Shown here in pieces: positions 36,890 through 47,754 of a DNA stretch of 64,000 nt. The stretch covers positions 51,001-115,000 of the forward strand of contig JAUIRK010000825.1 of the NCBI GenBank assembly GCA_030549495.1, written 5' to 3'. The notes below the pieces were generated by a model. The model did no database searches, had not been told where the DNA came from, and saw only the letters and a list, made by a program, of their open reading frames with translations. The stretch is from Nectonema munidae (lineage: Eukaryota > Nematomorpha > Nectonematoida > Nectonematidae). How positions within the stretch are numbered: the first letter of the stretch is position 1; the number at the start of each line of letters is the position of its first letter. The translations under genes were made by a program, and so were the position numbers.

Positions 36890-37560
36890 ACTTTCCAAAT
36901 TTGCTCGATGTTTTGTTTTAGATTAGTTAATGCCGAAAAAGCACTTTTGCATAAATAAGTTGATGCAAAAGGTAAAAGCGTGTTTATTGCAAGGTGAGAT
37001 AAGTTTGAATATTCTGAACCAAGAGCAGACGAAAACGATATGAGACTCATTTTAGCAGACGTGATTTTTAAAAAGAATCAGAAGAAAGTTCTGCCAATTC
37101 TTCCTGTGCGTTTACTGTAAGATTACTCACTTTTTCGATCTCAACATCAAATGGATTTTGAATCCAAGCAAATTGGTTCATGTCTGATTCTTTGAGAAAA
37201 TACTTTTTGAAATTTTCTGATAAACTTACTAAATGGGCGTTTATGACTGATTTAACCTTTTCAAAACTTTGTTTGTTTTCAGTCATGAACTCTTCAAAAC
37301 ATGGAAAAATTTCTTATGTGTTTCTTTTTACATTAATCAACTAGACATTAGTTTTTTTAAGGAAAACTTGAATTTTCGAAGTTAATGTAAAAACATTTGC
37401 GTATTTGCACCTTGCAATGATATGTTGAGTTCATTAAGCGTGTCAAGAATGTCTAATAAATAACAAAGTTTGGAAACCCAGTCTTCATTGTGAAAGTATT
37501 TTACCAAGTCAGAGTCATTACTTGATAAAAATAACATGACTTCATTTTTTTAAGTCACTA
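36890..37560 (-). pseudogene. hAT transposase relic, C-terminal half (ZBED5/GTF2IRD2-like)
   Basis: From the right on the minus strand: EVMLFLSSNDSDLVKYFHNE, WVSKLCYLLDILDTLNELNI, SLQGANTQMF, then after a frame change SFEKVKSVINAHLVSLSENF, FAWIQNPFDVEIE, QEELAELSSDSF, and in another frame LPFASTYLCKSAFSALTNLK, the hAT dimerisation signature, ending near 36900. This order is that of ZBED5/GTF2IRD2-type transposases. Two or more frame changes are present, and the BED finger and RNase H catalytic half are absent. It belongs to the element 33457-37739. Confidence 0.8.
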
Positions 37561-37747
37561 GCCTTCTTAAAGCAAATTAGAATTCAAATTAGGAATGATT
37601 TTCAATTTATTTTGAAAATTGATGTGTTTGTTGTTAAATTAGTAAAACTACAATGTTGAATATAATAAAAAAAATTGATAATGATCATTGTGACGACCCC
37701 CTTTCTATGGTTATGGGACCCCTACTTTGAAAACCTCTGCTCTAGTG

Positions 37748-38199
37748 ATGTGTGCTTCGAAGTCCTGCGCAGCGCAGTTTTTCCTACGCGGAAACACATG
37801 GATTACAATTTACAATATACATTTTTTAATGGTCACTGCGAATGCGGCCATGGAAACGTTGTGAAACTATATCTCGTATTATACGTAACTTGTGATCTTG
37901 AAATTTTTGTCTTGAAACCGTATATTCGTTTAAAAGATTTTTGCATCGTGCCTTCCTGTGCACCAAGTTAAAGTTGTTTAGTCTAGCTGAGTGGTTGTCA
38001 AGTGCAGCGCTGACGGCAAAGTTGCAATAAAAACATTAAAACAGTCAAAATTTCGCAAATTATGCCTTTATGAATAACGTGTTTTATTAATGTTATGATA
38101 TGCCCCAATTTGGATTCCCTTTTAAAGTAATAAGAATAATATTTCGTTATTTTAAAAAGCGTTTTTTATAAAAATGGATTTTATGCGTTTGGTGCAGCC
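37748..38199. other. Less AT-rich spacer between two hAT elements
   Basis: A 98-codon open frame (37675-37971, plus) starts inside the hAT terminus and includes CECGHG, but no family is recognised. Several 'cagcgcag' and 'gtgcagc' pieces resemble hAT ends, so this may be a decayed element. Confidence 0.35.
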
Positions 38200-38207
38200 C
38201 TCTAGTG

Positions 38208-38370
38208 CAGCGTTTTTCAAACTGTGGGTGAACTGGGTCGCGTGAAAAATAAAATGGGTCGTGACAAAAAAGGAGAGAAATGAAGGGAGAGCAAAGTGAA
38301 GAAAATCTAAAAGTATCACTATTTTATAGTCTTGCTATGGGTCGCAGTAAAAAAAGTTTGAAAAACGGTG
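38208..38370. mobile_element. 163-base hAT MITE
   Basis: The left end is CAGCGTTTTTCAAACTGTGG and the right end AAGTTTGAAAAACGGTG, an inverted pair of about 15 bases. The identical octamer ctctagtg flanks it at 38200-38207 and 38371-38378. It is the same octamer used by the 4.3-kb hAT 460 bases upstream. GGGTCG-type sequence near both ends is a common hAT subterminal motif. No coding capacity. Confidence 0.85.
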
Positions 38371-38439
38371 CTCTAGTGCAGCAAAGTTGGTTCTTAATTT
38401 GGCCGTTTGTTTAAAAAAGGTGAGAACCACGGGTCCAGC

Positions 38440-40280
38440 TGAATAAATAGTGAATAAGACATTCTCACTCTTGGAACCTTCTTTTGGAAAAAATTTGTAC
38501 TGATAAATATACAGTGAATTAGGAAAGAATGATATCAAAAAATATATTTAATGTTCATATATATTTATTTGCTACTGACAATTTTTAGTTTAATTCACTT
38601 CCCTCTAACAAAAACGATAATAAATAGGCCAAATTTTACATTTTTAAACAGCAGTGTTATTTTATTATTAACAAAAAATTGAGCTTAAATTTAATCAAAA
38701 AATTAAATGTGTTTGGCGAGACTTGAGGTTTAAAGAAGGTAAAAAATTATCGCAAGTTTTTAGCGAATGCTCGCATTAATTTTTGTCGTGAATTCGGGGG
38801 TGGCCAGAAAACTCTCTCTCTCTCTTTCTGTCTTAGAAAACTTGGAATGAAAAATTCGGTAGGACAAAAGTGGATCTCAAGCCTCAGTAAGGAAAATTCT
38901 CTTTCAAAAAAGCTAATATACAAAAAAGAAATGAGTTGATTAGTTATAGTTTCTAATTAACTAGTTATTTCAAATTGCCCACTTTCGCCAAACTATATAG
39001 CCAAATCTCAGAGACCAAGTTTTCTGAAACCCAGTTTTCCTATTTTATTTCTATGAAAATCTTTAAAAAAAATTTTTTTTGTATATTTGATCTGAATAGT
39101 ATGTCTCACTTAATCAATCATAAGTAAACGATTATGCCTTTCATAATCTATTTTAGAGGACATGATCATTTTTCCTCAATTTCAACACTTAATATTCTAT
39201 GTGAGTTTGAGATCGTGTATTCCAAAAGGGAATTTTCTATTCCAATTTTTCTTACACCAAATGTTAGCAGTGCGGGTATGTTTTTACTGGCATAACGGAT
39301 GTGTTGATATTTCTCTCCTTGCCCTACTCTAGAACATATGAAGTAAGAAATTTGGCCAAATTTTATTCAACAAATATAATTTACAGGGTGTCAAGTTATC
39401 TATATGAAATTTTTGACAAACATTTAAAATGTTTCATATAATATAAAATTAATAATAATAATAATGATCAATCACTGTAATTTCGATAGTGCTCAAAGGG
39501 TTAAAAAAAGTTTTTTTTATTCCAAATATCCACAATTTTAGAAAGGTTTACTCACGAAATGAAAGTACTTTAGCGCATGTATGTATGTATATCATCGGTA
39601 CAGGAAAATAAGTATATACAATATATCATATTTATTTATTTATTCTCAAAATTATGTAAGGAGTCTTCCTTCAAACATGAAGACAGAAAGGAAAATGGAA
39701 GAAGATGATGGTGATGTTAATAATGATAATAATTCAATCGTGGAGTTGTGTGCCTTTCTCTCTTTGCCCTTTTCACCGCTCATTTCCTCTGAGTCTCCTC
39801 TTTCTTAGAGATTCATTGAAGCTGGTGCATATCTTTGCTGTTTGATGGCAGGTAGACATTGCGCCATTTTGCCCACACTCTCTGTGCATACCAGGGCATC
39901 CTCCACACGAAACAACTTCATAATGCAACCATTATTATCTTACAAAGTCTCCTTTCTAGCAACAGGTAAGCTGAGATCCTGTCTGCGAGCTTGTCTTACA
40001 TCATACACGCAAAACCTTTTGAGCCAGTGCAGGATTCCTTAAATATATGCAACATCACTCACTATATCTTGTGCATAAACGAGATTCACGTTTCGTAGAA
40101 AATGGTTAACGCACACTTTTGCACTTTGACGTTTTTACGACATTTGCGAAAAGTGATGCAATATTTGTTAAAAAAATTTTAATTCAGCCGTATTACTACA
40201 TCTTCTTTAAAAATTTGCAAACAATGAAATCTATGTATCATTTTTAATTCAAGTCTCTTATTTTCATTTGTTCACGGTTA
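38440..40280 (+). other. Spacer with possible unassigned exons near 39660-39975
   Basis: Most is AT-rich with a (CT)n tract at about 38814-38824 and a solo piggyBac-like end (CAAAGGG then TTAA 39501-39504). Around 39660-40040 composition is more balanced. A polypyrimidine tract with tttcttag ends near 39808, followed by a 40-base stretch ending GATGGCAG|GTAGAC, and a second good donor AACAG|GTAAGC lies at about 39964. On the minus strand a 34-codon frame starts MKLFRVEDALVCTESVGKMA. None is recognised; a host gene or non-coding transcript is possible. Confidence 0.3.
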
Positions 40281-40432
40281 GTTTACAACCATGGGTAAAT
40301 TTTACACAACAGTAATTTTAGAGTTACATTCAGCTCATAATTTAATTAAAAATAGTTTAAAATTTAATGAAAATGTTGAGTTTCATGGTTTTTGAGTAAC
40401 TAAGGAAAAAAAGAATGCATTGTTTGTATTAA

Positions 40433-42646
40433 AGTACAACCTTGGGTAATTTTTACCCGTTTTTTGTAGGCAATTGTAGCCTTTTTGCATTGTTCAATAT
40501 TAAGCAAAGCATCATTGAACAAATATTACTCTTTGATTTATTATTATGATATGCAGATTATATTATAGGGCGTTTGCATTGCACAATATTACGTAAAAAA
40601 GTAAAGCTTTTTCACAGATTTTACTTTTTGATTTATCATCACACACAGCTGTTATTGCACCAAGCGTGTAGCTCTCTCTTCATTTTTTTCTTTAGCTGTG
40701 TTTTATTTGTATTTTATTTTTATGTTTCGTTCAAAAAGATCTACAAAAGATAATGCATTGACTAAAATTTATCAATCTTTATTCGCACATAGCGATAATT
40801 AAGAACAAATTGTTGAGAATCTTAGTGAATTAGAAGGCGAAACTTCTTTACAAGAATATCAAAGTAACGCCGAATCGTACGAGAATGATTCCGTTTCTTC
40901 AAAAAAAAGCGAAGCTTTTTACGGACCAAATTCTTCATCATCCGAGAGCGAAAGGGACTTTTATAGTGATCAGCTTTCTCCAACTTCTTCTAAAAGAAAT
41001 TATGATAGTTCAGAAATCACTTTTTTTGCACTTGAGGGAAGAGAATGGAGCAATAATGGTTCTTCTAACTTTGGTCGAAAATATTTCAAAAATGAACCAT
41101 TCAAAATTAATCATAAAATAAATCCTAAGAAAGACTTGTGTAAGAAGTTTACACAAACTTGCATGCAAGGGGAACCATCAATTTGCATTATCTTGAATCT
41201 GGTAAAAAAAGGGACGTCATTGACGAAATAGAAATGAATTGGCTTGCTTATTCTTGGTGGAGCATATAATGCTGGATATAGGTCTACCTTGAATCTTTGG
41301 TCTAATAAACAATATCAGCCTATATATAGAGCTACAATGTCTCGAAAAAGATTTCTTGAAATAAAAAGTTTTTTACGTTTTGAAGATAAGTTGAGAAGAG
41401 ACAAAGAAGATCCTTTAGCTCCTATACGATTTCTAAGTGAAAAAGTTTTTCAAAGCTTTCAAAAATATGTAGTTGTGCCTCCTTACTTGACTATTGATGA
41501 GCAATTATTATTGGAGTTTCACCGTAATGTGAGTTTCATGCAGTACATTCCTTCTAAACCTCGAAAGTTTGAGATCAAAGTGTTTTTGATTGCAAGTAGT
41601 GGAGGGGAATATGTTTTCAATGGTCTAGTTTATATTGGTTCAAAAACATATAAAGATAGTCAGTCTTCCACAAACGTATTTGAGTAAAACTGGTTCTATC
41701 GTTTTTGATCTTATGAAGCCCTTTATGAATTCAGGTAGAAATTTAACAGGTGACAATTTTTTTCTTCCTGTAATCTTGTTGATGAACTTCTGAATCAAAA
41801 GACAACATAGATGGGAACAATAAAGAAAAATAAAAGATGCCTTCCTTCAAAAAAAATAGCTAAACTCAAAGCTAAAAAAGGAGAAAGTCGATTTTTTTTC
41901 AATAATAAAAAATTGTTGTGTTGTTTTTATGATAAAATGTCTTTTTCTGTTTTGCTAATTGACTCTTTTGATACTTTAAGCTGTCAAAATAATAATAGTG
42001 AAAAAACATGTCTTTTATTTTACAATAAAACAAAAAGTAGCGTTGATATAATTGGTAAAAAAACAAAGGCTTTCAGTTGTAAACGAAAGTGTAGAAGATG
42101 GCCATTTGCTTTCATGTGTAGCCTTCTAGATTTGTCTTGCATAAACGCTAATTATGTTTATAACAATATTAATTCAGTTCAATTATGGCATTATGACTTC
42201 TTCGTAAACTTAGGCTACCAGTTTGTCCATCAACCTATAAATAGAAGAATGAAGAATCCCAAAATTTACAAAAATACGTTGTTATTTCTTTAGAACTTTG
42301 TGGATATTCATCCAAAAAAGTAAATCAAGGCCCTGTAAAGTTGGTTAAGGCCAAAAGATGTGAAGTTTGTATAGGAATGACAGAAAATCTCATTCAGCAT
42401 GTATAATTTGCAAAAAAGTAATATGTTTAGAGCACTCTTTCAAAGTGTGTGAAAGTTGCATTGATATTTAATTTAATAAAATTGTCTTTTAAATATAAAA
42501 TACCAAAATAATTAAAAATTCATAAAAACTTTAACTAAATCTTAAATTATACTAACAATATTCAAGTTATATTTAAATATAACTTTAAAAACACTTTATA
42601 AATGTTAAGCATATAAAAATGGGTAAAAATTACCCATGGTTGTAAC
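40433..42646 (+). mobile_element. piggyBac transposon, degraded, with inverted ends
   Basis: The left end TACAACCTTGGGTAATTTTT followed by ACCC and the right end ATTACCCATGGTTGTA are inverted copies, and each end also contains its own GGGTAA..TTACCC hairpin. The size (2.2 kb) fits piggyBac. Clean TTAA duplications are not preserved at these exact borders. A second left-end-like sequence (TTTACAACCATGGGTAAATT) lies at about 40282, possibly a fragment of another copy. Confidence 0.75.
40730..42470 (+). pseudogene. piggyBac transposase with C-terminal zinc-binding domain (relic)
   Basis: The plus strand holds the whole order of a DDE_Tnp_1_7 protein. An acidic/Ser-rich N-terminus starts MFRSKRSTKDNALTKIYQSL. 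From 41244 come ILGGAYNAGYRSTLNLWSN, RATMSRKRFLEIKSFLRFED and PPYLTIDEQLLLEFHRNVSF (first catalytic Asp), then QYIPSKPRKFEIKVFLIAS. Near 41750 is LTGDNFF (second Asp), then GTIKKNKRCLPSKK, SVDIIGKKT (third Asp) and RRWPFAFMCSLLDLSCINAN. About 42365-42460 encodes a C-terminal Cys/His cluster (RCEVC, HSACIICKKVICLEHSFKVC). Roughly five stops or frame changes break it. All three Asp positions remain readable, so it is a moderately old copy. Confidence 0.85.
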
Positions 42647-42679
42647 CGAGCATAAAATTTTACGAGGTACACTAACCGT

Positions 42680-42955
42680 TTTCGTTGTCATATATAAGAA
42701 AACTTTTCTAAAATTTTAAAGTCTAATATTTTTTGATATTGCTTTCTTACAACGTTTCTTCCAACTGGGATAAGTGATAAATGACATAAAATATTTTTTA
42801 TCTTCAGGCTAAAAGAAGTTTCCAAAATATATCTATGAGTTTAAAAGAAAATTTTAAAATATTAAAGTTGTCATATTTTAAAAAACTCTTCAATCGAAAA
42901 ATCAAATTTAAATTTCTCTTACAACGTTTCTTCGAACTGGGTTAAGTGATAAAGT
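42680..42955 (+). repeat. Two tandem units of about 172 bases
   Basis: TTACAACGTTTCTTCCAACT..GATAAGTGATAAA (42747-42782) recurs as TTACAACGTTTCTTCGAACT..GTTAAGTGATAAA (about 42919-42953). The preceding sequences (TTGTCATAT...) also align. No function recognised. Confidence 0.6.
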
Positions 42956-42959
42956 ATTC

Positions 42960-43290
42960 GCGTTCCATTGGGAGGTGAGAAAGTGTCATGTGTTTGGGGA
43001 AACACAAAATACCATTTGGAGTATATTTATACATGGGAAAAAATAAGCAGAGGCGCATATATTCAAAGTTTAGGTAAAAGTATATATGAGGAATTCAAAT
43101 TTTTGAAACTCTGACTTTTGTACATCATTCCCATTATTAAAAAACGATAAAAACATGTCTTTTAGTCTATCCTACTTTGATAACTTCTCCACCTTAAAAA
43201 TCTCTTGGCGCTCCCGAAATTGCATCACAACAATAAATTTATTATTATAACGGAATCGGTACAAGCTTGAAGATTCCAAGGATTAAGTAT
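42960..43290. other. AT-rich spacer, no gene seen
   Basis: No supported coding or RNA feature. Confidence 0.4.
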
Positions 43291-43297
43291 ATTGCTA

Positions 43298-43760
43298 CAG
43301 TAGTACTCTGCTATCTAAAACACTTTTACAGAGGAAAACTCATGCCATGTATAATAGATGTCCAAGTTATTAGACATGGGAGCTGTCACTGTGCTGTCAA
43401 TCACAATGATTGAAGTAAGATCTCTATCTACGCTGCAAAGAAATTTAGTTGCATAAAGTGCGTTAGCAGTAATGGAACTGTTGTCAATCACTTGCCATTA
43501 CATCCTTATTCACAAATATATAATCCATGACTATGTATCCCGAGGTTCAAAAATAATACTTATAGCTATTATATTATCTTTATGAGTATCCTTTTTTAAG
43601 TGGCTAATCCAAAGAGTTTTATCTTTTCTTAGAGATCTTGGAAATGCTTATGTTAGCCATTTCCTAAACTTCTATAAATGAAGATCACATATAACTAATT
43701 TCTGCGCACCTCTAATTTTAATTTGTTATAACTGAAATTGGTTATATCCGAACCAAGTAT
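43298..43760. mobile_element. Possible pogo/Tigger-type MITE, decayed
   Basis: The left end TA|CAGTAGTACTCTGCTATC and the right-hand sequence TTATAACTGAAATTGGTTAT..CCGAACCAAGTAT are in the style of Tigger termini (ends starting CAGT, TA target, 'GGTTATAACCGAA' subterminal). A similar inverted end ending TGTACTG|TA lies at 46641-46685, so a larger interrupted element is also possible. Weak. Confidence 0.3.
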
Positions 43761-43986
43761 AAAAAGCAAGGAAGTATTTCCATGTGAAAAAATTTATTCA
43801 GTAAAATAAGTACATTATGTATTTTTTTGCAAATCAAGTTAAGTTTGTTTCTCTTTTTTGTACTAATATTTTGTTTGTTTTCTAATTCATGCAAAAACTT
43901 ATCATCCATTTCGTTTGTAAGCAAAACATAACATTTTCATCTTAAATTCGTCCTTTCTCATATTGAATTCGTCCTTTTTCATTCTA

Positions 43987-44930
43987 TAAGGGGTACCGGA
44001 AAATCATGCCTTCTTTTTTAAACACAAAATTTAAAATATCAGACTAAGTCATATAGCAGTTTTCAAGGTTAAATCAATTTACCTGATCCTTAGGCAAACT
44101 TTCTATTTAGCTAAATCTACTTTTTTTATTTTAAACACATCTTTAGCTTATGGAGTACCAAAGTTTCAAAGTGAAACATTTGCGCCATTGCATGTTGTAT
44201 GAATTCCACAAAGAAAGCAATGCAACAACTGCAATGGAAAACTTAACACCGTAATTCCAAAAGGTGTGAGTCTTAGAAACTGCTGTAGATCGTTTTCAAA
44301 ATTTAAAGAAGGCAATTTTGACCTTACTTATGAACCTCGATCGGAGAGACCCAGTCTTTTGGATTGCGAACTTTTGAAAGCTGCAGTGGAAGAGGATCCA
44401 AGGTAAACAATCAGGACACCCAGAGACTCGATGCACCTTGGTCTACTGTTCAGGAGCATCTGAAAAAGTTTATAGAGAAGTTCTTTGGGTTCCTCATGAA
44501 CTCTCTCTAAGCAATAAAGCAATGAAGGCAACAATCTACAATAATCTTCTCTAAGGAATGAAAAAACGCCTTTCCTCGATCGCATTATGACTGGAGATGA
44601 AAAATGGATTGTTTTTAACACCAATAAAAGAAAGAAACAATGGATTTCAAAAAATGGAACTCTTGTACAAACCCCTAAACCTAAACTGCACCAAAAGGAG
44701 GTTATGTTGTGTGTTTGGTGGAATCAAAAAGGCTTGGTTCACTTAGAGTTATAGGAACAGGGAAACTCTGTGTTTGCAGATCTTTATTGCCAGCAATTCT
44801 AACGTCTGTATGCATCGTTGCCTGAAAAATGTCCTGCTCTAGCGAACAGAAAAAGAGTTTAATTGCTTTTAATAATGTTTTTATTAATTGCTGTGCCTAA
44901 AAAAGGGACAAGACTTTCTGGTACCCCTAA
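43987..44930 (+). mobile_element. mariner element, internally deleted
   Basis: The ends TAAGGGGTACCGGAAAATCA (43987 on) and TTTCTGGTACCCCTAA (to 44930) form an inverted repeat that extends to a CCTTCTTTTTTA / TAAAAAAGGGAC block. TA dinucleotides flank both sides (43985-43986, 44931-44932), the known mariner target. At 944 bases it is shorter than the usual 1.3 kb. The missing part is the distal end of the transposase gene. Confidence 0.85.
44284..44862 (+). pseudogene. mariner transposase relic
   Basis: Plus-strand frames: SFSKFKEGNFDLTYEPRS, RPSLLDCELLKAAVEEDPR (DNA-binding and linker part), a decayed helix-turn-helix, KVYREVLWVPHELSLSN, then LDRIMTGDEKWIVFNTNKRK, where TGDEKW holds the first catalytic Asp of the mariner DD34D triad, KKQWISKNGTLVQTPKPKLH, KEVMLCVWWNQKGLVHLEL, and LPEKCPALANRKRV. 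Sequence then jumps to the 3' end, so the segment with the second Asp (usually HDNARPH) and third Asp is deleted. Several stops and frame changes also occur. Not functional. Confidence 0.88.
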
Positions 44931-45317
44931 TAAATTGATCCTTTTTCATTTGGAATTCATCTTGTTTTTTATTTTATATTATTTGGTTTTTATCTTAATT
45001 TTTTATTTATTATTTCAAATGCTTCTGTTTAATTTCGTTTTTCAATTACACATTTTTAAAAAAATCCCTTTTTTACAGAATTAACTATTTTACATTCAAA
45101 AATAGATTTTTTAGCGAGATAATTTAAACACAACTTTTACTTTTTAAGTTGTGCAAGCGAGAACGGTTTCAAAGCTCATTCAAGTATTTATATTCAATTA
45201 TTCAATCACTTCCTTCTTTATTTTAGTATCAGAAAAAAAGAATAAAAAGCTTGGAGCTAGAAGGAGTAAATGCTTTTAAAAATTATCTAATAAAGGAATG
45301 AATACTCTCAATTCAAA

Positions 45318-45710
45318 ACATCAACATTGGCCAAAAACTCTGAAAAATGTATATTCATTGATGACTAATTAATATTTCTTTTGAAAAGAAATTTTTTTGA
45401 AAATTATGAACTTTTGTAGCATATTTATTTGTTTTTCTGTTATCAATTCTGAAATGTCATCAAATACACTAAAAAAGTTTCCCAGCAAGATCTGCCAACT
45501 ATTTCAGGATATTTAATTGACAACTTTTTTGAAGCAAACAAGTCTGTATTTTCATTACATCTTTTTGATTTGAATTTAATTGTCTCAGAACTCCAACTTA
45601 CTTTTTTTTACAATTTCATTCATTCCCATTTCACCAAAACGTTCTACTGGAAAAACATAAACTTTGGCCAAAAACCCTGAAATATGAATATACATTGATG
45701 ACTGCCTGGC
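45318..45710 (+). repeat. Direct repeat pair about 335 bases apart
   Basis: TTGGCCAAAAACTCTGAAAA..GTATATTCATTGATGACT (about 45329-45367) recurs as TTTGGCCAAAAACCCTGAAA..GAATATACATTGATGACT (about 45664-45704). It may be a short tandem duplication upstream of the DDE fragment. Confidence 0.6.
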
Positions 45711-45749
45711 TTCAATTTACACTTTTCTATGAATTTAGTAAGATCAAAA

Positions 45750-46140
45750 TTGGGACAGAGATCTAATTACTCCTTCTTTTAGCTGCCGTTAATCACAACA
45801 AGGTGATGCATTCAAAACTTATTGAAAATTCCCCTTGTAACAGGGAAAAATTTCTCGTTTTCATGGAAGAGTTGAAGTTAATTCATGACAACAACTCCGA
45901 ATACAAAAACACTCGTGGGCTAATTATGGATGACGCTACAATTCATCACAGAAAAAGCATGAAAACTTTTGTCTGGCCACCAAACAAATATAGCGTGCTT
46001 CTTATAGCCTTATATCGTTTTATGTTGAATCGAGTAGATAATATTTTTCCTATTAAAAAGTCAAAAATGTGTTGAAGAAGTTAAAGGAAGCGAGTGTCAA
46101 AATTCCTATCTACATATGCTCCTGAATTTAACTTTGTCCT
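45750..46140 (+). pseudogene. IS630/Tc1-type DDE transposase, C-terminal fragment
   Basis: The open frame 45803-46075 reads KLIENSPCNREKFLVFMEEL, YKNTRGLIMDDATIHH, KTFVWPPNKYSVLLIALYRF and MLNRVDNIFPIKKSK. This aligns with the DDE_3 order 'F...L......LI.DNA.IH' then 'aYSPFLNPIENIFs..Ks', with the second catalytic Asp in the IMDD motif and an Asp where the family has Glu about 35 residues later. The P-I-E core is altered (RFMLNRVDN), so it is inactive. No element ends could be tied to it. It is not mariner: motifs and spacing differ from the neighbouring copy. Confidence 0.6.
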
Positions 46141-46144
46141 TAAC

Positions 46145-47035
46145 ACGTGAAGCATATATATCTGAGAAATTTCAATAAAATTTCCCATTTTTAAATAGTT
46201 ATTTTAGTTTTTAATATTTTGTACATGGTAATCAAGTTTTTTCAAAAGGGATTTTTGTATATACGTTTGTAAGTAAAAATAAGTATAATAGGAAAAACCA
46301 AACTATAATAAAAAACAAATTTCAAATTTCAATTACAGGCCTTGCTTTTCTCACAACTTCTCTATCCATGACCATCACTATCAATATTTGGAATATAGTC
46401 GTTTTGAAAAATAAAACCACAAACAATTTTTAAATCGTTCTTCACCTACTAAAAAGAAAATTAGTTTCAACCAAAAATTGCATCAAGTAGATTAAACTTT
46501 AAAATCTTCCATATTATCTTCCACAACATAAATGCCCAAACTTTTGCATTAATTTTTTTTTGCTATCACAAAATTTCCAAAAAAATTCTTCCAAAATTTA
46601 GTTTTAAGAAAATTTGCTATAGTTTTGAATGGACCGTTACAATATCCTCGTTATAAGTGGAATTCATTATATACCATTTGTACTGTATTATAAAGATAAA
46701 CTGAAATCCATACTCAAACTTCAGGGGGGATCTCGGAAATTGTGGTATCGGGGTGTTAGTGATAACTCTGATATATAATAAATATATCAATCATTATTCC
46801 GTCAGAATTAATACCCCAAAACTTTATAAGATATTGAAAATCATTTTCCAAACTATACTCATTTAAATATTGAAATTTTTTGTTTATATTGAAAAGTGTT
46901 CTAATTAAAAATAATAAAATTTTGAAAAAACGTATACTTATATTGTATTGTCATGATTTTGCCATGAAAATAATTATGAAGATACATTTTGCCATGCATA
47001 GGCAACCTATTGTCCGAAGCGTGCAAAATTTTTTC
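46145..47035. other. AT-rich sequence with a possible pogo-type end
   Basis: No gene. A terminus-like sequence, TCCTCGTTATAAGTGGAATT..GTACTGTA, lies at 46641-46687. Confidence 0.35.
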
Positions 47036-47039
47036 CCGG

Positions 47040-47700
<661 letters not shown>

Positions 47701-47754
47701 TGTGTGTTTTTTATATAATCTTCATTTTGATAGACAGCAACGTCTGAAGCTTAG

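Larger units (their letters stand above)
33457..37739 (-). mobile_element. 4.3-kb hAT element, internally deleted, with nested insertions
   Basis: The ends are CAGTGCTCTTCAAAC (33457 on) and TTTGAAAACCTCTG (to 37739), flanked by the identical octamer ctctagtg at 33449-33456 and 37740-37747. The central TA of the octamer fits Buster-type hATs. Near the right end the minus strand encodes the C-terminal half of a transposase (36890-37560); its N-terminal half is missing, since only about 180 bases separate it from the terminus. The left part is occupied by an approximately 150-base tandem-repeat block and a broken piggyBac, which look like later insertions. Confidence 0.8.

Noticed and set aside
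38379-38431. Third hAT element starting after the octamer at 38371-38378
   Set aside because: The sequence cagcaaagttgg ... gagaaccacggg looks like hAT pieces, but no matching right-hand octamer or clear inverted ends exist.
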